Below are positions 22,768 through 31,451 of a DNA stretch of 64,000 bases, piece after piece. The stretch spans positions 1,798,001-1,862,000 of the forward strand of contig NZ_JALJZT010000002.1 of NCBI RefSeq assembly GCF_024171405.1, given 5' to 3'. The notes beneath the pieces are model-generated. The model saw only the letters and a list, made by a program, of their open reading frames with translations, was not told where the DNA came from and made no database searches. The position numbers were made by a program, and so were the translations under genes. This DNA comes from Qipengyuania citrea (GTDB lineage: Bacteria; Pseudomonadota; Alphaproteobacteria; Sphingomonadales; Sphingomonadaceae). Numbering within the stretch: position 1 is the stretch's first letter; the number at the start of each line of letters is the position of its first letter.

Positions 22768-23579
22768 ACAGGATATTCTTCGCCAATGAGCTCGAAACCG
22801 CCGCGACCTGGTGGCGCGTCTATCGCCGCGACGGGGTGACGCTGGGTTTTACCGCGCATGATCGCGATCTGTGGTTTGGCGGCATCCGCCACCGCGCCGC
22901 GCCGGGCATGCTGCCCTCCGCCATCCGCCGCACCGCCGGGTTCGAGGACGATCCCGGCGATGTCGCCGGCGCGCTCAGCCATGCTTCGGTACGCGCGGAG
23001 GATCTTGCCAGCGGGCGCTTCGACGGCGCGCGCGTGGAAAGCGGGATCGTCGATTGGGAAACCTGCGCGAGCGCCACGCTCTACGTCGGCTCGATCGCGA
23101 GCGTGAGGCGCGAAGGCGCGGGTTTCAAGGCCGAGCTCGTCTCGGCCAAGGCGCGGTTGGCCGGGGATACGATCCCCCTCTCGAGCCCCTCGTGCCGGGC
23201 GCATTTCTGCGGGCCCGGCTGCGGCCTCAACCCGGTTGCCTTCGAAACTCGCGTACGGGTTGTCGCGGGCGATGCCGATACCAATTCGCTGCGCGTCGAT
23301 CTGGCGGAGACGTGGCCCTATCGATACGGCGAACTGCGCTGGCTCGACGGACCCGCGACCGGTCTTTCGGCCCAGATTATCGACGCGGTGGGCGACACGC
23401 TAACGCTTGCCGAGCGCATCGAGCCGGAGCTGCCTGTGGGCCTGCGCGTCCGGCTGCGCGAGGGCTGCGACCGGACCATCGCCACCTGCACATCGCGTTT
23501 CGGCAATGCGGTCAACTTCCGCGGCGAACCCTTCCTCCCCGGCAATGACATGCTCGCGCAATATCCGGTCGCGCGGTGA
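22764..23579 (+). CDS. GTA baseplate hub protein (gp13, DUF2163)
   Basis: This 271-residue DUF2163 protein, RRDGVTLGFTAHDRDLWFGG at the start and a C-terminal FGNAVNFRGEPFLPGND, is a hallmark GTA gene. Four cysteines, in SCRAHFCGPGC and EGCDRTIATC, match those reported to hold an iron-sulfur cluster in the Rhodobacter hub structure. It connects the distal tail to the tail tip. ATG overlap with gp12 (ATGA) and GTGA overlap with gp14 suggest coupled translation. Confidence 0.92.
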   Translation: MNRIFFANELETAATWWRVYRRDGVTLGFTAHDRDLWFGGIRHRAAPGMLPSAIRRTAGFEDDPGDVAGALSHASVRAEDLASGRFDGARVESGIVDWETCASATLYVGSIASVRREGAGFKAELVSAKARLAGDTIPLSSPSCRAHFCGPGCGLNPVAFETRVRVVAGDADTNSLRVDLAETWPYRYGELRWLDGPATGLSAQIIDAVGDTLTLAERIEPELPVGLRVRLREGCDRTIATCTSRFGNAVNFRGEPFLPGNDMLAQYPVAR

Positions 23580-24007
23580 GCGCGCGTGGCGACGAACTTG
23601 CCAACGCCGCCCAGGCGCTGGCGGGAGCACCGTTCCGGCTACACGGGCGCGAGCCTGTGACGGGTCTCGATTGCCTCGGTCTTGTCGGGCGGGCGCTGGA
23701 AGATTGCGGGTGGAGCGTGCGCTATCCGCAAGGTTACCGGCTTCGCAACACCGATATCGCGCCGTGGCTGGGCTTCGCCGCGCGCAATGGCCTGCGCAGT
23801 TGTGCCGGCCCCGTCCGGCGCGGCGATGTCCTGCTGATGCAGCCCGGACCCGCGCAGCATCACCTGCTGATCGCGCTCGGCGACACGCGCTTCGTCCATG
23901 CGCATGCCGGGCTGCGGCGCGTCGTCATCCAGCATTTCCCATACCCTCGACCGCCGCTGGCGCAGTGGCGGCTCGATCCCGACCCGGAGCAGATATGGCA
24001 ACGCTAG
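23576..24007 (+). CDS. GTA tail peptidase (gp14), NlpC/P60
   Basis: This 143-residue NlpC/P60 cysteine peptidase probably cuts host peptidoglycan during DNA delivery. The catalytic Cys33 is in GLDCLGLVGRAL, the catalytic His near residue 95 in PAQHHLLIALGD, with a further FVHAHAGLRRVV strand. The start is GTG at 23576 overlapping the gp13 stop. The end overlaps gp15 by 13 bp. Confidence 0.92.
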   Translation: MSARGDELANAAQALAGAPFRLHGREPVTGLDCLGLVGRALEDCGWSVRYPQGYRLRNTDIAPWLGFAARNGLRSCAGPVRRGDVLLMQPGPAQHHLLIALGDTRFVHAHAGLRRVVIQHFPYPRPPLAQWRLDPDPEQIWQR

Positions 24008-26184
24008 TACTCGGAGCGATCGGCACGCTGGTCGGCGGACCGCTGGGCGGTGCGATCGGCGCCACGCTCGGCCGCGGGCTCGATAGCATGATCATCGGCT
24101 CGCCAAGCCGCGAAGGCCCGCGCCTGAAAGAGCTCGCCGTCAGCACCTCGAGCTACGGCCAGCCGATCCCCGCGCTCTACGGCAAGGTGCGTGCGCCCGG
24201 CACGATCATCTGGGCGACCGATCTCGAGGAACAGCACGAAAGCAGCGGGGGCGGCAAGGGCAAGCCGAAGACAACGACCTACAGCTATTCGATTTCGCTC
24301 GCCGTGGCGCTATCGAGCCGTCCGATCGACCGGATCGGGCGGATCTGGGCCGATGGCAATTTGCTGCGCGGTCGTGGCGGCGACCTCAAGACCGGCGGCA
24401 CGCTGCGCGCCTATACCGGACATGGAGACCAAGTGCCCGATCCGCTGATGGCCGCGGATATCGGCCCGCAATGCCCCGCCCATCGCGGCTGTGCCTATGT
24501 CGTGTTCGAAGATCTCGCGCTCGAGGATTTCGGCAACCGCATCCCCGCGCTCAGCTTCGAAGTTTTTGCGGGCACCGCCGCGCATTTGGTCACCGAAATC
24601 GCCGGGCGGCAGGGCATGGAGAGCCGGCAGGCGGCCTTTCCCGCGCTTGAGGGCTTCGTGCACGAGGGCGGCACTCCGGCTGCGGTGTTGACGCTGGTCG
24701 ACCGGCTGAACCCGCTCTCAGCGGTCTCGCGCAGCGAGCAGTTCAGCCTCGACGGGCTCGCGACGCCGGTCGGCGAAATTCCGACACTGCCGCCGGCAAT
24801 CGCATGGGAGGAAGGCGACTTCGGGCAGGAGGACGGGACTGCGCTGGCGCGCAGCTCGGCAGAGGGAAACAGGCTGACGGCCTTGCGCTATTACGATCCC
24901 TCGCGCGATTACCAGCCCGGGCTGCAGCGCGCGGATGGGACGGCGACGGGAGCAGCCCGCGCGGTGCTGGAGTTCCCCGGCACCTTCTCGGCAACCAATG
25001 CCCGGTCGCTGCTGGCGCAGGCTGCAAGCCGCGAACAACAGCGCGGCGAGACGCTCGCCTGGCGGATGAGCGCAATCGATCCGGCGCTGGGCCCGGGAAG
25101 CATCGTGCGCGCTCCGGGCCTGTCCGGACTGTGGCAGATCATCGGGTGGGAATGGCGTGAGCGCGGGGTCGAGCTCGAGCTGGTTCGCTATGTCCTCCCG
25201 AACGGCGCCAACCGCACGGCCGATGCCGGGACGGCTTGGACGCCTCGCGACCGGATTGCAGTTGGCGCCAGCCTGCGCGTGTTCGAACTTCCGTGGGATG
25301 GTAACGGGGCGAGCGGGTCGATCCAGCGGTTCGCCGCGGTTGGGGCGCCGACCGGGCGCTGGTCCGGCGCCGCGCTGTATGAGCTGGCGGGCAACGCGCT
25401 CGTCCCGCTGACGGAGAGCGGCCCCGTCCGCGCCGTGAGCGGAAGCTTGCTCGTATCACTTGGCGCCAGCCCCGGGTTGCGGTTCGAGGGCTCAGCATCG
25501 ATACAGGTCGCGCTGGAAGATCACGAGGCCGAACTCGAACCTGCCACGCCCAACGCTATCGCGCGCGGCGCCAACCGCCTGCTGGTAGGGAGCGAGATCG
25601 TCCAGTTCGCGCAAGCCCAACCTGTGGGCGAAGGCGTCTGGGAGCTTACCGGATTGCTGCGCGGCCGCGGCGGTACCGAGATCGAGGCGCTGGCGGGGCA
25701 TGTGCCCGGCACGCTGGTCACGCTGCTCGACGATCGTCTGGTCGAACTGCCTGCCACGCTCGCCCTGGGCGAATGGAGCGAACTGGCCGCAATCGGATCC
25801 GCTGATCCCGATCCGGTGGTCGCGCCGCTCGAGAACGGGGGCAGGACCCGGCGTCCCCTGTTTCCGGTCCAACCACGAGTGCATGCGACGCCGGAAGGTG
25901 GCGTGATCCTCACCTGGACTCGCCGTGCGCGCGGCGGCTGGAGCTGGCTCGACGAAGTCGAGCAACCGCTCGTCGAACAGGCGGAAGGCTATGAGGTGGG
26001 GCTTGGCGATCCGGACAAGCCGCACCGGGTCTGGGCGAGCCCTGCGCCGCATCTGCAGCTGGCGCCCGCAGAGATCGCCGCGCTTGCCGCGCTCCATCCC
26101 GGACAGTCATTGTGGGTCCGGCAAAAGGGCAGCTTCGCGCTCTCGGCCCCGCTCCATCTCACCCCCATTCCCGCATCCAGCTGA
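23995..26184 (+). CDS. GTA host-specificity/tail tip protein (gp15), short form without a TIM domain
   Basis: This 729-residue protein is clearly related to the roughly 1300-residue gp15 of Rhodobacter. The N-terminus is a Gly-rich helix (GAIGTLVGGPLGGAIGATLG), then SYGQPIPALYGKVRAPGTIIWAT, TTTYSYSISLAVALS, and VFEDLALEDFGNRIPALSFEV. After this the Rhodobacter protein has a TIM-barrel-like domain; here the chain goes straight to the phage-tail_3-like part (LSAVSRSEQFSLDGL, NRLTALRYYDPSRDYQPGLQ), followed by C-terminal beta domains. It ends 12 bp before the DUF2793 gene. Confidence 0.9.
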   Translation: MATLVLGAIGTLVGGPLGGAIGATLGRGLDSMIIGSPSREGPRLKELAVSTSSYGQPIPALYGKVRAPGTIIWATDLEEQHESSGGGKGKPKTTTYSYSISLAVALSSRPIDRIGRIWADGNLLRGRGGDLKTGGTLRAYTGHGDQVPDPLMAADIGPQCPAHRGCAYVVFEDLALEDFGNRIPALSFEVFAGTAAHLVTEIAGRQGMESRQAAFPALEGFVHEGGTPAAVLTLVDRLNPLSAVSRSEQFSLDGLATPVGEIPTLPPAIAWEEGDFGQEDGTALARSSAEGNRLTALRYYDPSRDYQPGLQRADGTATGAARAVLEFPGTFSATNARSLLAQAASREQQRGETLAWRMSAIDPALGPGSIVRAPGLSGLWQIIGWEWRERGVELELVRYVLPNGANRTADAGTAWTPRDRIAVGASLRVFELPWDGNGASGSIQRFAAVGAPTGRWSGAALYELAGNALVPLTESGPVRAVSGSLLVSLGASPGLRFEGSASIQVALEDHEAELEPATPNAIARGANRLLVGSEIVQFAQAQPVGEGVWELTGLLRGRGGTEIEALAGHVPGTLVTLLDDRLVELPATLALGEWSELAAIGSADPDPVVAPLENGGRTRRPLFPVQPRVHATPEGGVILTWTRRARGGWSWLDEVEQPLVEQAEGYEVGLGDPDKPHRVWASPAPHLQLAPAEIAALAALHPGQSLWVRQKGSFALSAPLHLTPIPASS

Positions 26185-26196
26185 CAGGATATTGCG

Positions 26197-26655
26197 ATGA
26201 CCGAGCCCGTTGCCTTCGACACCACGACTCCGCGCCAGGCGCTCCCCATGTTGGTGGCGGGGCAGGCGCAGAAAGAATTTTTCGTCAACGAAGCTTTCGC
26301 GCGGATCGATGCACTGCTCCATCCGGTCGTCGAGGGTGTGGCCAGCACACCACCGGCCTCCCCCGCGCCTGGAGAGAGCTGGGTAGTCGCCGATCCGGCC
26401 AGCGACGAATGGGCAGGACATGCACATGCCTTGGCCAGCTGGGACGGCGCACAATGGACCTTTTGCGCCCCTTCCGAGGGCATGCAGGTCCTCGACCGCA
26501 AGCTCGGTGCGCGCCGGGTCTTTCTTGGATCATGGCAGGTTCCGACGCGGCCCACCCAACCGATGGGCGGGACCGTAATAGACACCGAGGCACGCGCAGC
26601 GGTCACCGCCATTATCGACATGCTTGCAACACTTGGGGCTATTCCGCCAGAATGA
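26197..26655 (+). CDS. DUF2793 protein downstream of the GTA
   Basis: This 152-residue protein is of the DUF2793 family, often placed after gp15 in GTA and phage clusters. LPMLVAGQAQKEFFVNEAFARIDALLHP is the conserved N-terminal core, and the middle has DEWAGHAHALASWDGAQWTF, a carbohydrate-binding-like turn-rich stretch. It could decorate the tail or head, though this is not proven. It starts 12 bp after gp15 on the same strand and is probably the last GTA gene here. Confidence 0.85.
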   Translation: MTEPVAFDTTTPRQALPMLVAGQAQKEFFVNEAFARIDALLHPVVEGVASTPPASPAPGESWVVADPASDEWAGHAHALASWDGAQWTFCAPSEGMQVLDRKLGARRVFLGSWQVPTRPTQPMGGTVIDTEARAAVTAIIDMLATLGAIPPE

Positions 26656-26773
26656 CGGGAACCGCAGGCCCTCACTGTCGTTCGGCTGTCACGGAAGGGG
26701 TCCACACGACGGAACTCGTTCTCATCGTGCGGGAAAAGCGGTATTATTACCACAGTTCCCGGCGATTGTTTGC

Positions 26774-26802
26774 TTGCCACCTTTGGGGTAGAAAGTTAGA
26801 TA
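26774..26802 (+). promoter_or_regulatory. Possible ompA promoter
   Basis: TTGCCA at 26774-26779 and TAGATA at 26797-26802, spaced 17 bp, lie about 45 bp upstream of the ompA-like start. Only a partial match to consensus. Confidence 0.35.
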
Positions 26803-26845
26803 TGTTCCACTCGGTGGCTCCAATTCGCAAAAAGGGGAAACTATA

Positions 26846-27958
26846 ATGCGGAAATTCGTCATAGGAATGGCGATGGCCTCTACGGCCCTTGCATCGCCTG
26901 CCCTGGCAAAAGACGACAGCTGGTATATCGGCGCCGAATTCGGCTCGATGCTTGTCGAAGATGCCGATTTCGACATCAATGATACGGCCGAAGCGCACGA
27001 AGTCAGCCATGACTTCGGCTTCGACGGCGGCGGCTACGTCGGCTACGACTTCGGCGGTTTCCGTCTGGAAGCCGAAGTCAGCTATCGCCAAGCCGATGTC
27101 GATGGCATCACAGTTGGTACGCCTGGCCTGACCTACGGTCCCGGCTCGGTTGCTCCAGCAGGCTTCTACGATGTTAGCGGTGACGTTAACGCGCTTTCGT
27201 TCATGCTCAACGGCCTGCTGGACTTCGGTCCTGATGACGGCCTGCAGGGCTATGTCGGTGGCGGTGTCGGCGTTGCCCGTACCAGCTACGAAGTGACCCC
27301 CTACTCCAACCTGGCATCGTCGATCGACGATTCGGACAGTGGTCTTGCTTGGCAGGTTCTGGCTGGCGTGCGCGCTCCGCTGACCGACAATGTCGACGTC
27401 GGCCTGCGCTATCGTTACTTCAACGCGGAAAGCGTGGAACTGGTCGATCTGGGCGGTAACTCGCTGGAAGACACTTTCACCAGCCACTCGCTGATGGGTA
27501 CGTTGTCCTACAACTTCGGTGAGCCGGCTGCTCCGCCGCCGCCTCCGCCCCCGCCGCCGCCGCCGCCTCCCCCGCCGCCTCCGCCCCCGCCGCCGCCGGC
27601 GCCGGTCTGCGAGACGGGTCCGTACATTGTCTTCTTCAACTGGGACAAATCGGACATCACTCCGGAAGCAGCGACGATCCTCGACAACGCGGTTTCGGCC
27701 TACGCCAACTGCGGCACTGCCGCAGTCATGCTGGCTGGTCACACCGACCGTTCGGGTTCGACGACCTACAACATGGGTCTCGCCGAGCGTCGTAACGCTT
27801 CGGTCCGCGGTTACCTGAGCTCGCGCGGTATTCCGGATACCCGGATCACCAGCGAAGCCTTCGGTGAATCGCAGCCGCGGGTTCCGACTGCCGACGGTGT
27901 TCGCGAACTGCAGAACCGTCGCGTCGAAATCACTTACGGTCCGGGTTCGGGCATGTAA
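26846..27958 (+). CDS. OmpA-family outer membrane protein with a 22-proline linker
   Basis: This 370-residue outer-membrane porin tethers the envelope to peptidoglycan. A signal peptide (cleavage after SPALA), an eight-stranded barrel (about 24-225), an uninterrupted run of 22 prolines (about 230-251), and an OmpA_C domain follow in order. The latter has FNWDKSDITPEAATILD, LAGHTDRSGS with the peptidoglycan-binding Asp, and LQNRRVEI with its Arg. The start has GGGGAAA upstream. Codon use looks like that of a highly expressed gene. A strong terminator closes it. Confidence 0.93.
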   Translation: MRKFVIGMAMASTALASPALAKDDSWYIGAEFGSMLVEDADFDINDTAEAHEVSHDFGFDGGGYVGYDFGGFRLEAEVSYRQADVDGITVGTPGLTYGPGSVAPAGFYDVSGDVNALSFMLNGLLDFGPDDGLQGYVGGGVGVARTSYEVTPYSNLASSIDDSDSGLAWQVLAGVRAPLTDNVDVGLRYRYFNAESVELVDLGGNSLEDTFTSHSLMGTLSYNFGEPAAPPPPPPPPPPPPPPPPPPPPPPAPVCETGPYIVFFNWDKSDITPEAATILDNAVSAYANCGTAAVMLAGHTDRSGSTTYNMGLAERRNASVRGYLSSRGIPDTRITSEAFGESQPRVPTADGVRELQNRRVEITYGPGSGM

Positions 27959-27986
27959 GCGAAGGCGACACGCCAAAAACACGAAA

Positions 27987-28013
27987 GGGGCCGGAGCAAT
28001 CCGGCCCCTTTTT
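27987..28013 (+). terminator. Intrinsic terminator of the ompA-like gene
   Basis: GGGGCCGGA (27987-27995), loop GCAA, TCCGGCCCC (28000-28008), then TTTTT. Perfect 9-bp stem with a tetraloop. Confidence 0.9.
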
Positions 28014-28055
28014 CGTTGGCTAGAGTAGATCGCCGTTCAATTCGAAAGGATCGCC

Positions 28056-28583
28056 ATGTCATCCCGTCTTCTTTTGCCCTCGCTCGCCGCCCTGCTCATG
28101 GCAGGCTGCACCACGGTCGATGACCTGCCGAGCAACCGCATCGGCGAAACAACGCTGTATTTCGCCAACGGCTTGCCTGCCGGAACCGTCCAATTGTTGA
28201 GCAATGGCCAGACCGTCTCCGTGGCGATCGCCGCAGTCGGCATGTCGCAAGGCGAGCACGGGTTCCACTTGCATACGACAGGTACGTGCACTGCCCCCGA
28301 CTTCACCAGCGCAGGCGGCCACCTCAACCCCGGCATGGCCACACATGGCTCGATGTCGCCCGGCGGCAACCATCTGGGCGATATGCCCAATCTGACCATT
28401 GGCGCCAATCGCGCCGGGACGGCCGAGGTCGCTCTGGACGGGAACGCCCGCGATGCGATCGATGATATTTTCGACGCCGACGGCACGGCTGTCGTCGTTC
28501 ACGCAGGCGCCGACGATTACCGCACCGACCCCGCCGGCGACGCCGGTGCCCGGATTGCCTGCGGAGTGCTGAAGCCGGTCTAG
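28056..28583 (+). CDS. sodC: Cu/Zn superoxide dismutase, lipoprotein form
   Basis: This 175-residue periplasmic SOD dismutates superoxide. A lipoprotein signal with LMAGC lipobox comes first. Copper and zinc ligands are in place: HGFHLHTTGTC (His pair), GGHLNP, HGSMSPGGNHLGDMPNL (His and Asp), and VVVHAGADDY. The structural Arg and Cys are in GARIACGVL. It is well separated from the ompA-like gene by a terminator and converges on the MFS gene. Confidence 0.92.
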   Translation: MSSRLLLPSLAALLMAGCTTVDDLPSNRIGETTLYFANGLPAGTVQLLSNGQTVSVAIAAVGMSQGEHGFHLHTTGTCTAPDFTSAGGHLNPGMATHGSMSPGGNHLGDMPNLTIGANRAGTAEVALDGNARDAIDDIFDADGTAVVVHAGADDYRTDPAGDAGARIACGVLKPV

Positions 28584-28584
28584 C

Positions 28585-30174
28585 CTAGATCGGCTCGCCT
28601 GCCGCACGAGCCCGTTCGACCACGCTTGCCGCTGCCTGCGGTACCAGCTTCAGCGCTGCGATGAGCAGGACCAGACCGAACGGAGCGGCAACCAGCGTCG
28701 ACAGCACGCCAAGCGACAGATCATCGCCGTTGGTCGCCGAGACATAGCCGGCCATGAATGGGCCAAGCCCCAGCCCGATAAGGGTGGTCGCGAGGAAGAA
28801 GGTCGCGGTTGCCAGCCCGCGCATACGCGGCAGCACCAGCGCCTGGCTCGATGCGGCAGCCGCCCCCAGCGCTGCGGCGCTGAGCATCTGTGCCAGGAAC
28901 GCCCCGATATAGAACAGCACGACATCGTCGGTCGTATAGGCCAGCCACATGGCGGGTAGCGGCGTAACCAGCCCGAACAGGATGACCCACACGCGCCCGG
29001 CGGGACGGCGTTCGAGCAGGTAATCGGCCATACGCCCCCCGAGGATCACGCCAAGGAAGCCCGCAACTGCCGCAGGGGCGCCGAGGAACCAGCCCAGGTC
29101 GGTCTTGTTTACGCCCAGCGCGCGCTCGGCATAGGGCGCGCCCCAATAGGATGCGGCATAGGCGGTGAAGGCGACGGTCCCGTAGCCGAGAATGATGCAC
29201 AGGAATGCAGGCGAGCCCCAGGTCAGCTTGAAGGTCGGCAAATCGCGCGCGCGCAGGCCCATCGCCCAGCTGAAAACAGCGTAATAACCGACGCCCAGGA
29301 ACAGCCATTGTTCGAAAACGCCCGTCAGGCGCCACAGGGTCCAGGCGAGCGCCGCAAAGAAGGCCGCCCCCAGCAGGTTCAATACCAATGCCCCGGTTCC
29401 GCGCGCCGCAGCTCCGAAGATCGTGAAGGGTGGAATCACCTGAAAGAGCTCGCGGAAGAAACCGCGGAAGGGCTCGGGATCCTCGGGCGTCATCAGGCCG
29501 TCGATCGCGCCGCGCACCGGTTCGCGCAGCGTCAGCACCCAAAGTGCCAGTGCCAGCCCCGGGAGCCCAACCGAGAGGAAGGCCGCCTGCCAACCGACCA
29601 GCCCCAGCGGTCCGCCATTTGGGTACGCCGCGTTCCAGTTCTCGACCACCAGGCCGCCGATCAGCAGCGAGATGCCGCCGCCGATATAAAGGCCCGACGA
29701 ATAGATCGCGAGGGCGGTGGCGCGCAGGCGTGCCGGAAACCAATCCGAGATCAGTGAATAGGCCGAAGGGCTGGCGGTTGCCTCGCCCACGCCCACGCCG
29801 ATCCGCGCCACGGTCAGCGTCGTCGCGTTCTTCGCGAAGCCGGACAGCGCGGTCATGGTCGACCACAGCGCCAGGCCGATGCTCATCAGGCGGATGCGTT
29901 TCCAGCTGTCCGCGAGCCTGCCGAGCGGGATACCGAAGAGCGCGTAGAAGACCGCGAAGGCGGTACCGTAGAGAAACCCGAGATAGTCATCCTCGACACC
30001 GAGATCGGCCTTGATGTCATTGGCCAGGATCGAGAGGATCTGGCGGTCGATGAAATTCAGGACGTAGATCAGGACCAGGACGCTGAGGGCATACCAACTG
30101 TATGCCGGGACCTTGTCCGCCCCGACGCCGGTTTCTGCTTCGGTCGGCGCGGCGGCGTCGTTGGCTTGGCTCAA
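28585..30174 (-). CDS. MFS transporter, spinster-like
   Basis: This 529-residue transporter has 12 predicted transmembrane segments. An acidic soluble N-terminus is followed by LVLIYVLNFIDRQILSILA, the signature loop GIPLGRLADSWKRIR, VGVGEATASPSAYSLISDWFPARLR, and late GVILGGRMADYLLERRPAGR. This pattern is that of spinster-type permeases in Sphingomonadales, with unknown small-molecule substrates. The ATG at 30174 is 4 bp from the queC stop, suggesting co-transcription. Confidence 0.9.
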   Translation of the reverse strand: MSQANDAAAPTEAETGVGADKVPAYSWYALSVLVLIYVLNFIDRQILSILANDIKADLGVEDDYLGFLYGTAFAVFYALFGIPLGRLADSWKRIRLMSIGLALWSTMTALSGFAKNATTLTVARIGVGVGEATASPSAYSLISDWFPARLRATALAIYSSGLYIGGGISLLIGGLVVENWNAAYPNGGPLGLVGWQAAFLSVGLPGLALALWVLTLREPVRGAIDGLMTPEDPEPFRGFFRELFQVIPPFTIFGAAARGTGALVLNLLGAAFFAALAWTLWRLTGVFEQWLFLGVGYYAVFSWAMGLRARDLPTFKLTWGSPAFLCIILGYGTVAFTAYAASYWGAPYAERALGVNKTDLGWFLGAPAAVAGFLGVILGGRMADYLLERRPAGRVWVILFGLVTPLPAMWLAYTTDDVVLFYIGAFLAQMLSAAALGAAAASSQALVLPRMRGLATATFFLATTLIGLGLGPFMAGYVSATNGDDLSLGVLSTLVAAPFGLVLLIAALKLVPQAAASVVERARAAGEPI

Positions 30175-30178
30175 TTCC

Positions 30179-30892
30179 CTACTCCGTCAGTTCAGGGGCA
30201 TCCTTGGAATAGGGGGTGGTATCGACAAGGCCCGCCTCGGCAAAGCCTTTTCGCCGCAAGCGACAGGAATCGCAGGCACCGCAGGCAAGTCCCTTGGCGG
30301 TCGGGTCGTAGCAGGACCAGCTCCACGCCGGATCGAGACCCAGCCGATGGCATTCGCGCGCGATATCCGCCTTAGTCATATGCTGGAGCGGCGCATGAAT
30401 TGCGAAGGGAGATCCCTCGACGCCCTGCTTGGTCCCCAGCCGCGCGGTTTCGGCAAAGCTGGCGATGAATTCGGGCCGGCAATCGGGATAGCCGGAATAG
30501 TCGAGCGCGTTCACACCGATGAAGATGTCACGCGAGGCCGCGGTTTCGGCAAAGGCGGTAGTCAGCGCGAGAAACACGAGATTGCGTGCAGGCACATAGG
30601 TCACCGGGATATCGCCGCCATCAACGCCGGTCTTGGGCACATCGATATCGTCGGTCAGCGCCGATCCGCCGAACCGGCGCAGGTCGAGCGGCAGTTCCAC
30701 ATGGCGGGTCACCCCGAGCCTGGCTGCGATGCCGCGGGCCGATTCCAGTTCGCGGACATGGCGCTGGCCATAGTCGATCGTCAGCACGTGCAGGGTATGG
30801 CCGCGCTCGCGGGCGATGGCGGCAGTGACCATGGAATCGAGCCCGCCTGAAAGCAGGATAACGGCGGGTCCGGGAGTGTCGGCTTTGCTCAT
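30179..30892 (-). CDS. queC: 7-cyano-7-deazaguanine synthase
   Basis: This 237-residue enzyme makes preQ0 from 7-carboxy-7-deazaguanine, ATP and ammonia on the way to queuosine. The PP-loop is VILLSGGLDSMVTAA (11-25), followed by IDYGQRHVRELESA, YVPARNLVFL and NALDYSGYPDCRPEF. The C-terminal zinc-binding cysteines are in SWSCYDP and ACGACDSCRLRRKGF. No other que gene or DNA-modification gene is near, so it should serve tRNA queuosine. Confidence 0.95.
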   Translation of the reverse strand: MSKADTPGPAVILLSGGLDSMVTAAIARERGHTLHVLTIDYGQRHVRELESARGIAARLGVTRHVELPLDLRRFGGSALTDDIDVPKTGVDGGDIPVTYVPARNLVFLALTTAFAETAASRDIFIGVNALDYSGYPDCRPEFIASFAETARLGTKQGVEGSPFAIHAPLQHMTKADIARECHRLGLDPAWSWSCYDPTAKGLACGACDSCRLRRKGFAEAGLVDTTPYSKDAPELTE

Positions 30893-30936
30893 GCCCGTCC
30901 GCTATGCGCGAACGCGGTAGCCTGCAAGTCGCGCGG

Positions 30937-31338
30937 TTAGTCGCAGCCACCCGTCCGGCGTGCCTCGGCGGTGAACTGGAAAGGCTTGCCGCCCGCGATG
31001 CCCTGGCTGTCGATCTGGACCAGCGTGTCGGATTCCTTGCGAATATGCGTGCGGCCATAGCCATTGCCGCGGCAGGTATATTGCACCGTCGTCTCATTCG
31101 CCGAGTTCTCGACCACGAAGCGGTTGCAGGTGCTGTCGGGGTGGCGCAGCTGAATCAGTTCACGTCCGGTACGCACGCATATCTTGCGCACCGACCCGCC
31201 ATCGCGCGAGCGGACTTCCCACCCACCATGCGTGAGCGTGTCGAGCATCGTCAACGATGCCTGCGCGACGACCGGCGCGGCCAGAAGTGCAACCGGCGTA
31301 GCCAGCGCTGCGAACAGGAACGCTCGTGTGCGAGCCAT
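30937..31338 (-). CDS. Exported DUF3617-like protein
   Basis: This 133-residue protein has a signal peptide (cleaved about after PVVAQA) and then a compact beta domain: GGWEVRSRDGGSVRKICVR, RHPDSTCNRFVVEN, TVQYTCRGNGYGRTHIRKES. Four conserved Cys suggest two disulfides in the periplasm. It resembles DUF3617. The ATG at 31338 gives the complete signal sequence. Function unknown. Confidence 0.7.
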   Translation of the reverse strand: MARTRAFLFAALATPVALLAAPVVAQASLTMLDTLTHGGWEVRSRDGGSVRKICVRTGRELIQLRHPDSTCNRFVVENSANETTVQYTCRGNGYGRTHIRKESDTLVQIDSQGIAGGKPFQFTAEARRTGGCD

Positions 31339-31451
31339 AGGGAAAGTGACCTTTCGTCGGCGAGACCAGTCGCGGTCGTGATTCGGTGTCGATACGGCAG
31401 ATGTAATACAGGAAATTGTCAGCGCGGCGTTGTATGGCAACGACATGCCGG

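Noticed and set aside
12448..26655. Complete temperate prophage
   Set aside because: No integrase, repressor, replication or lysis gene and no att-like flanks were found. Gene order and gene sizes (short tape measure, gp12-gp15 set) fit a GTA.
30179..30892. queC as part of a 7-deazaguanine DNA modification island
   Set aside because: No dpd, restriction or other DNA-modification gene lies nearby; neighbours are an MFS transporter and a DUF3617-like protein.
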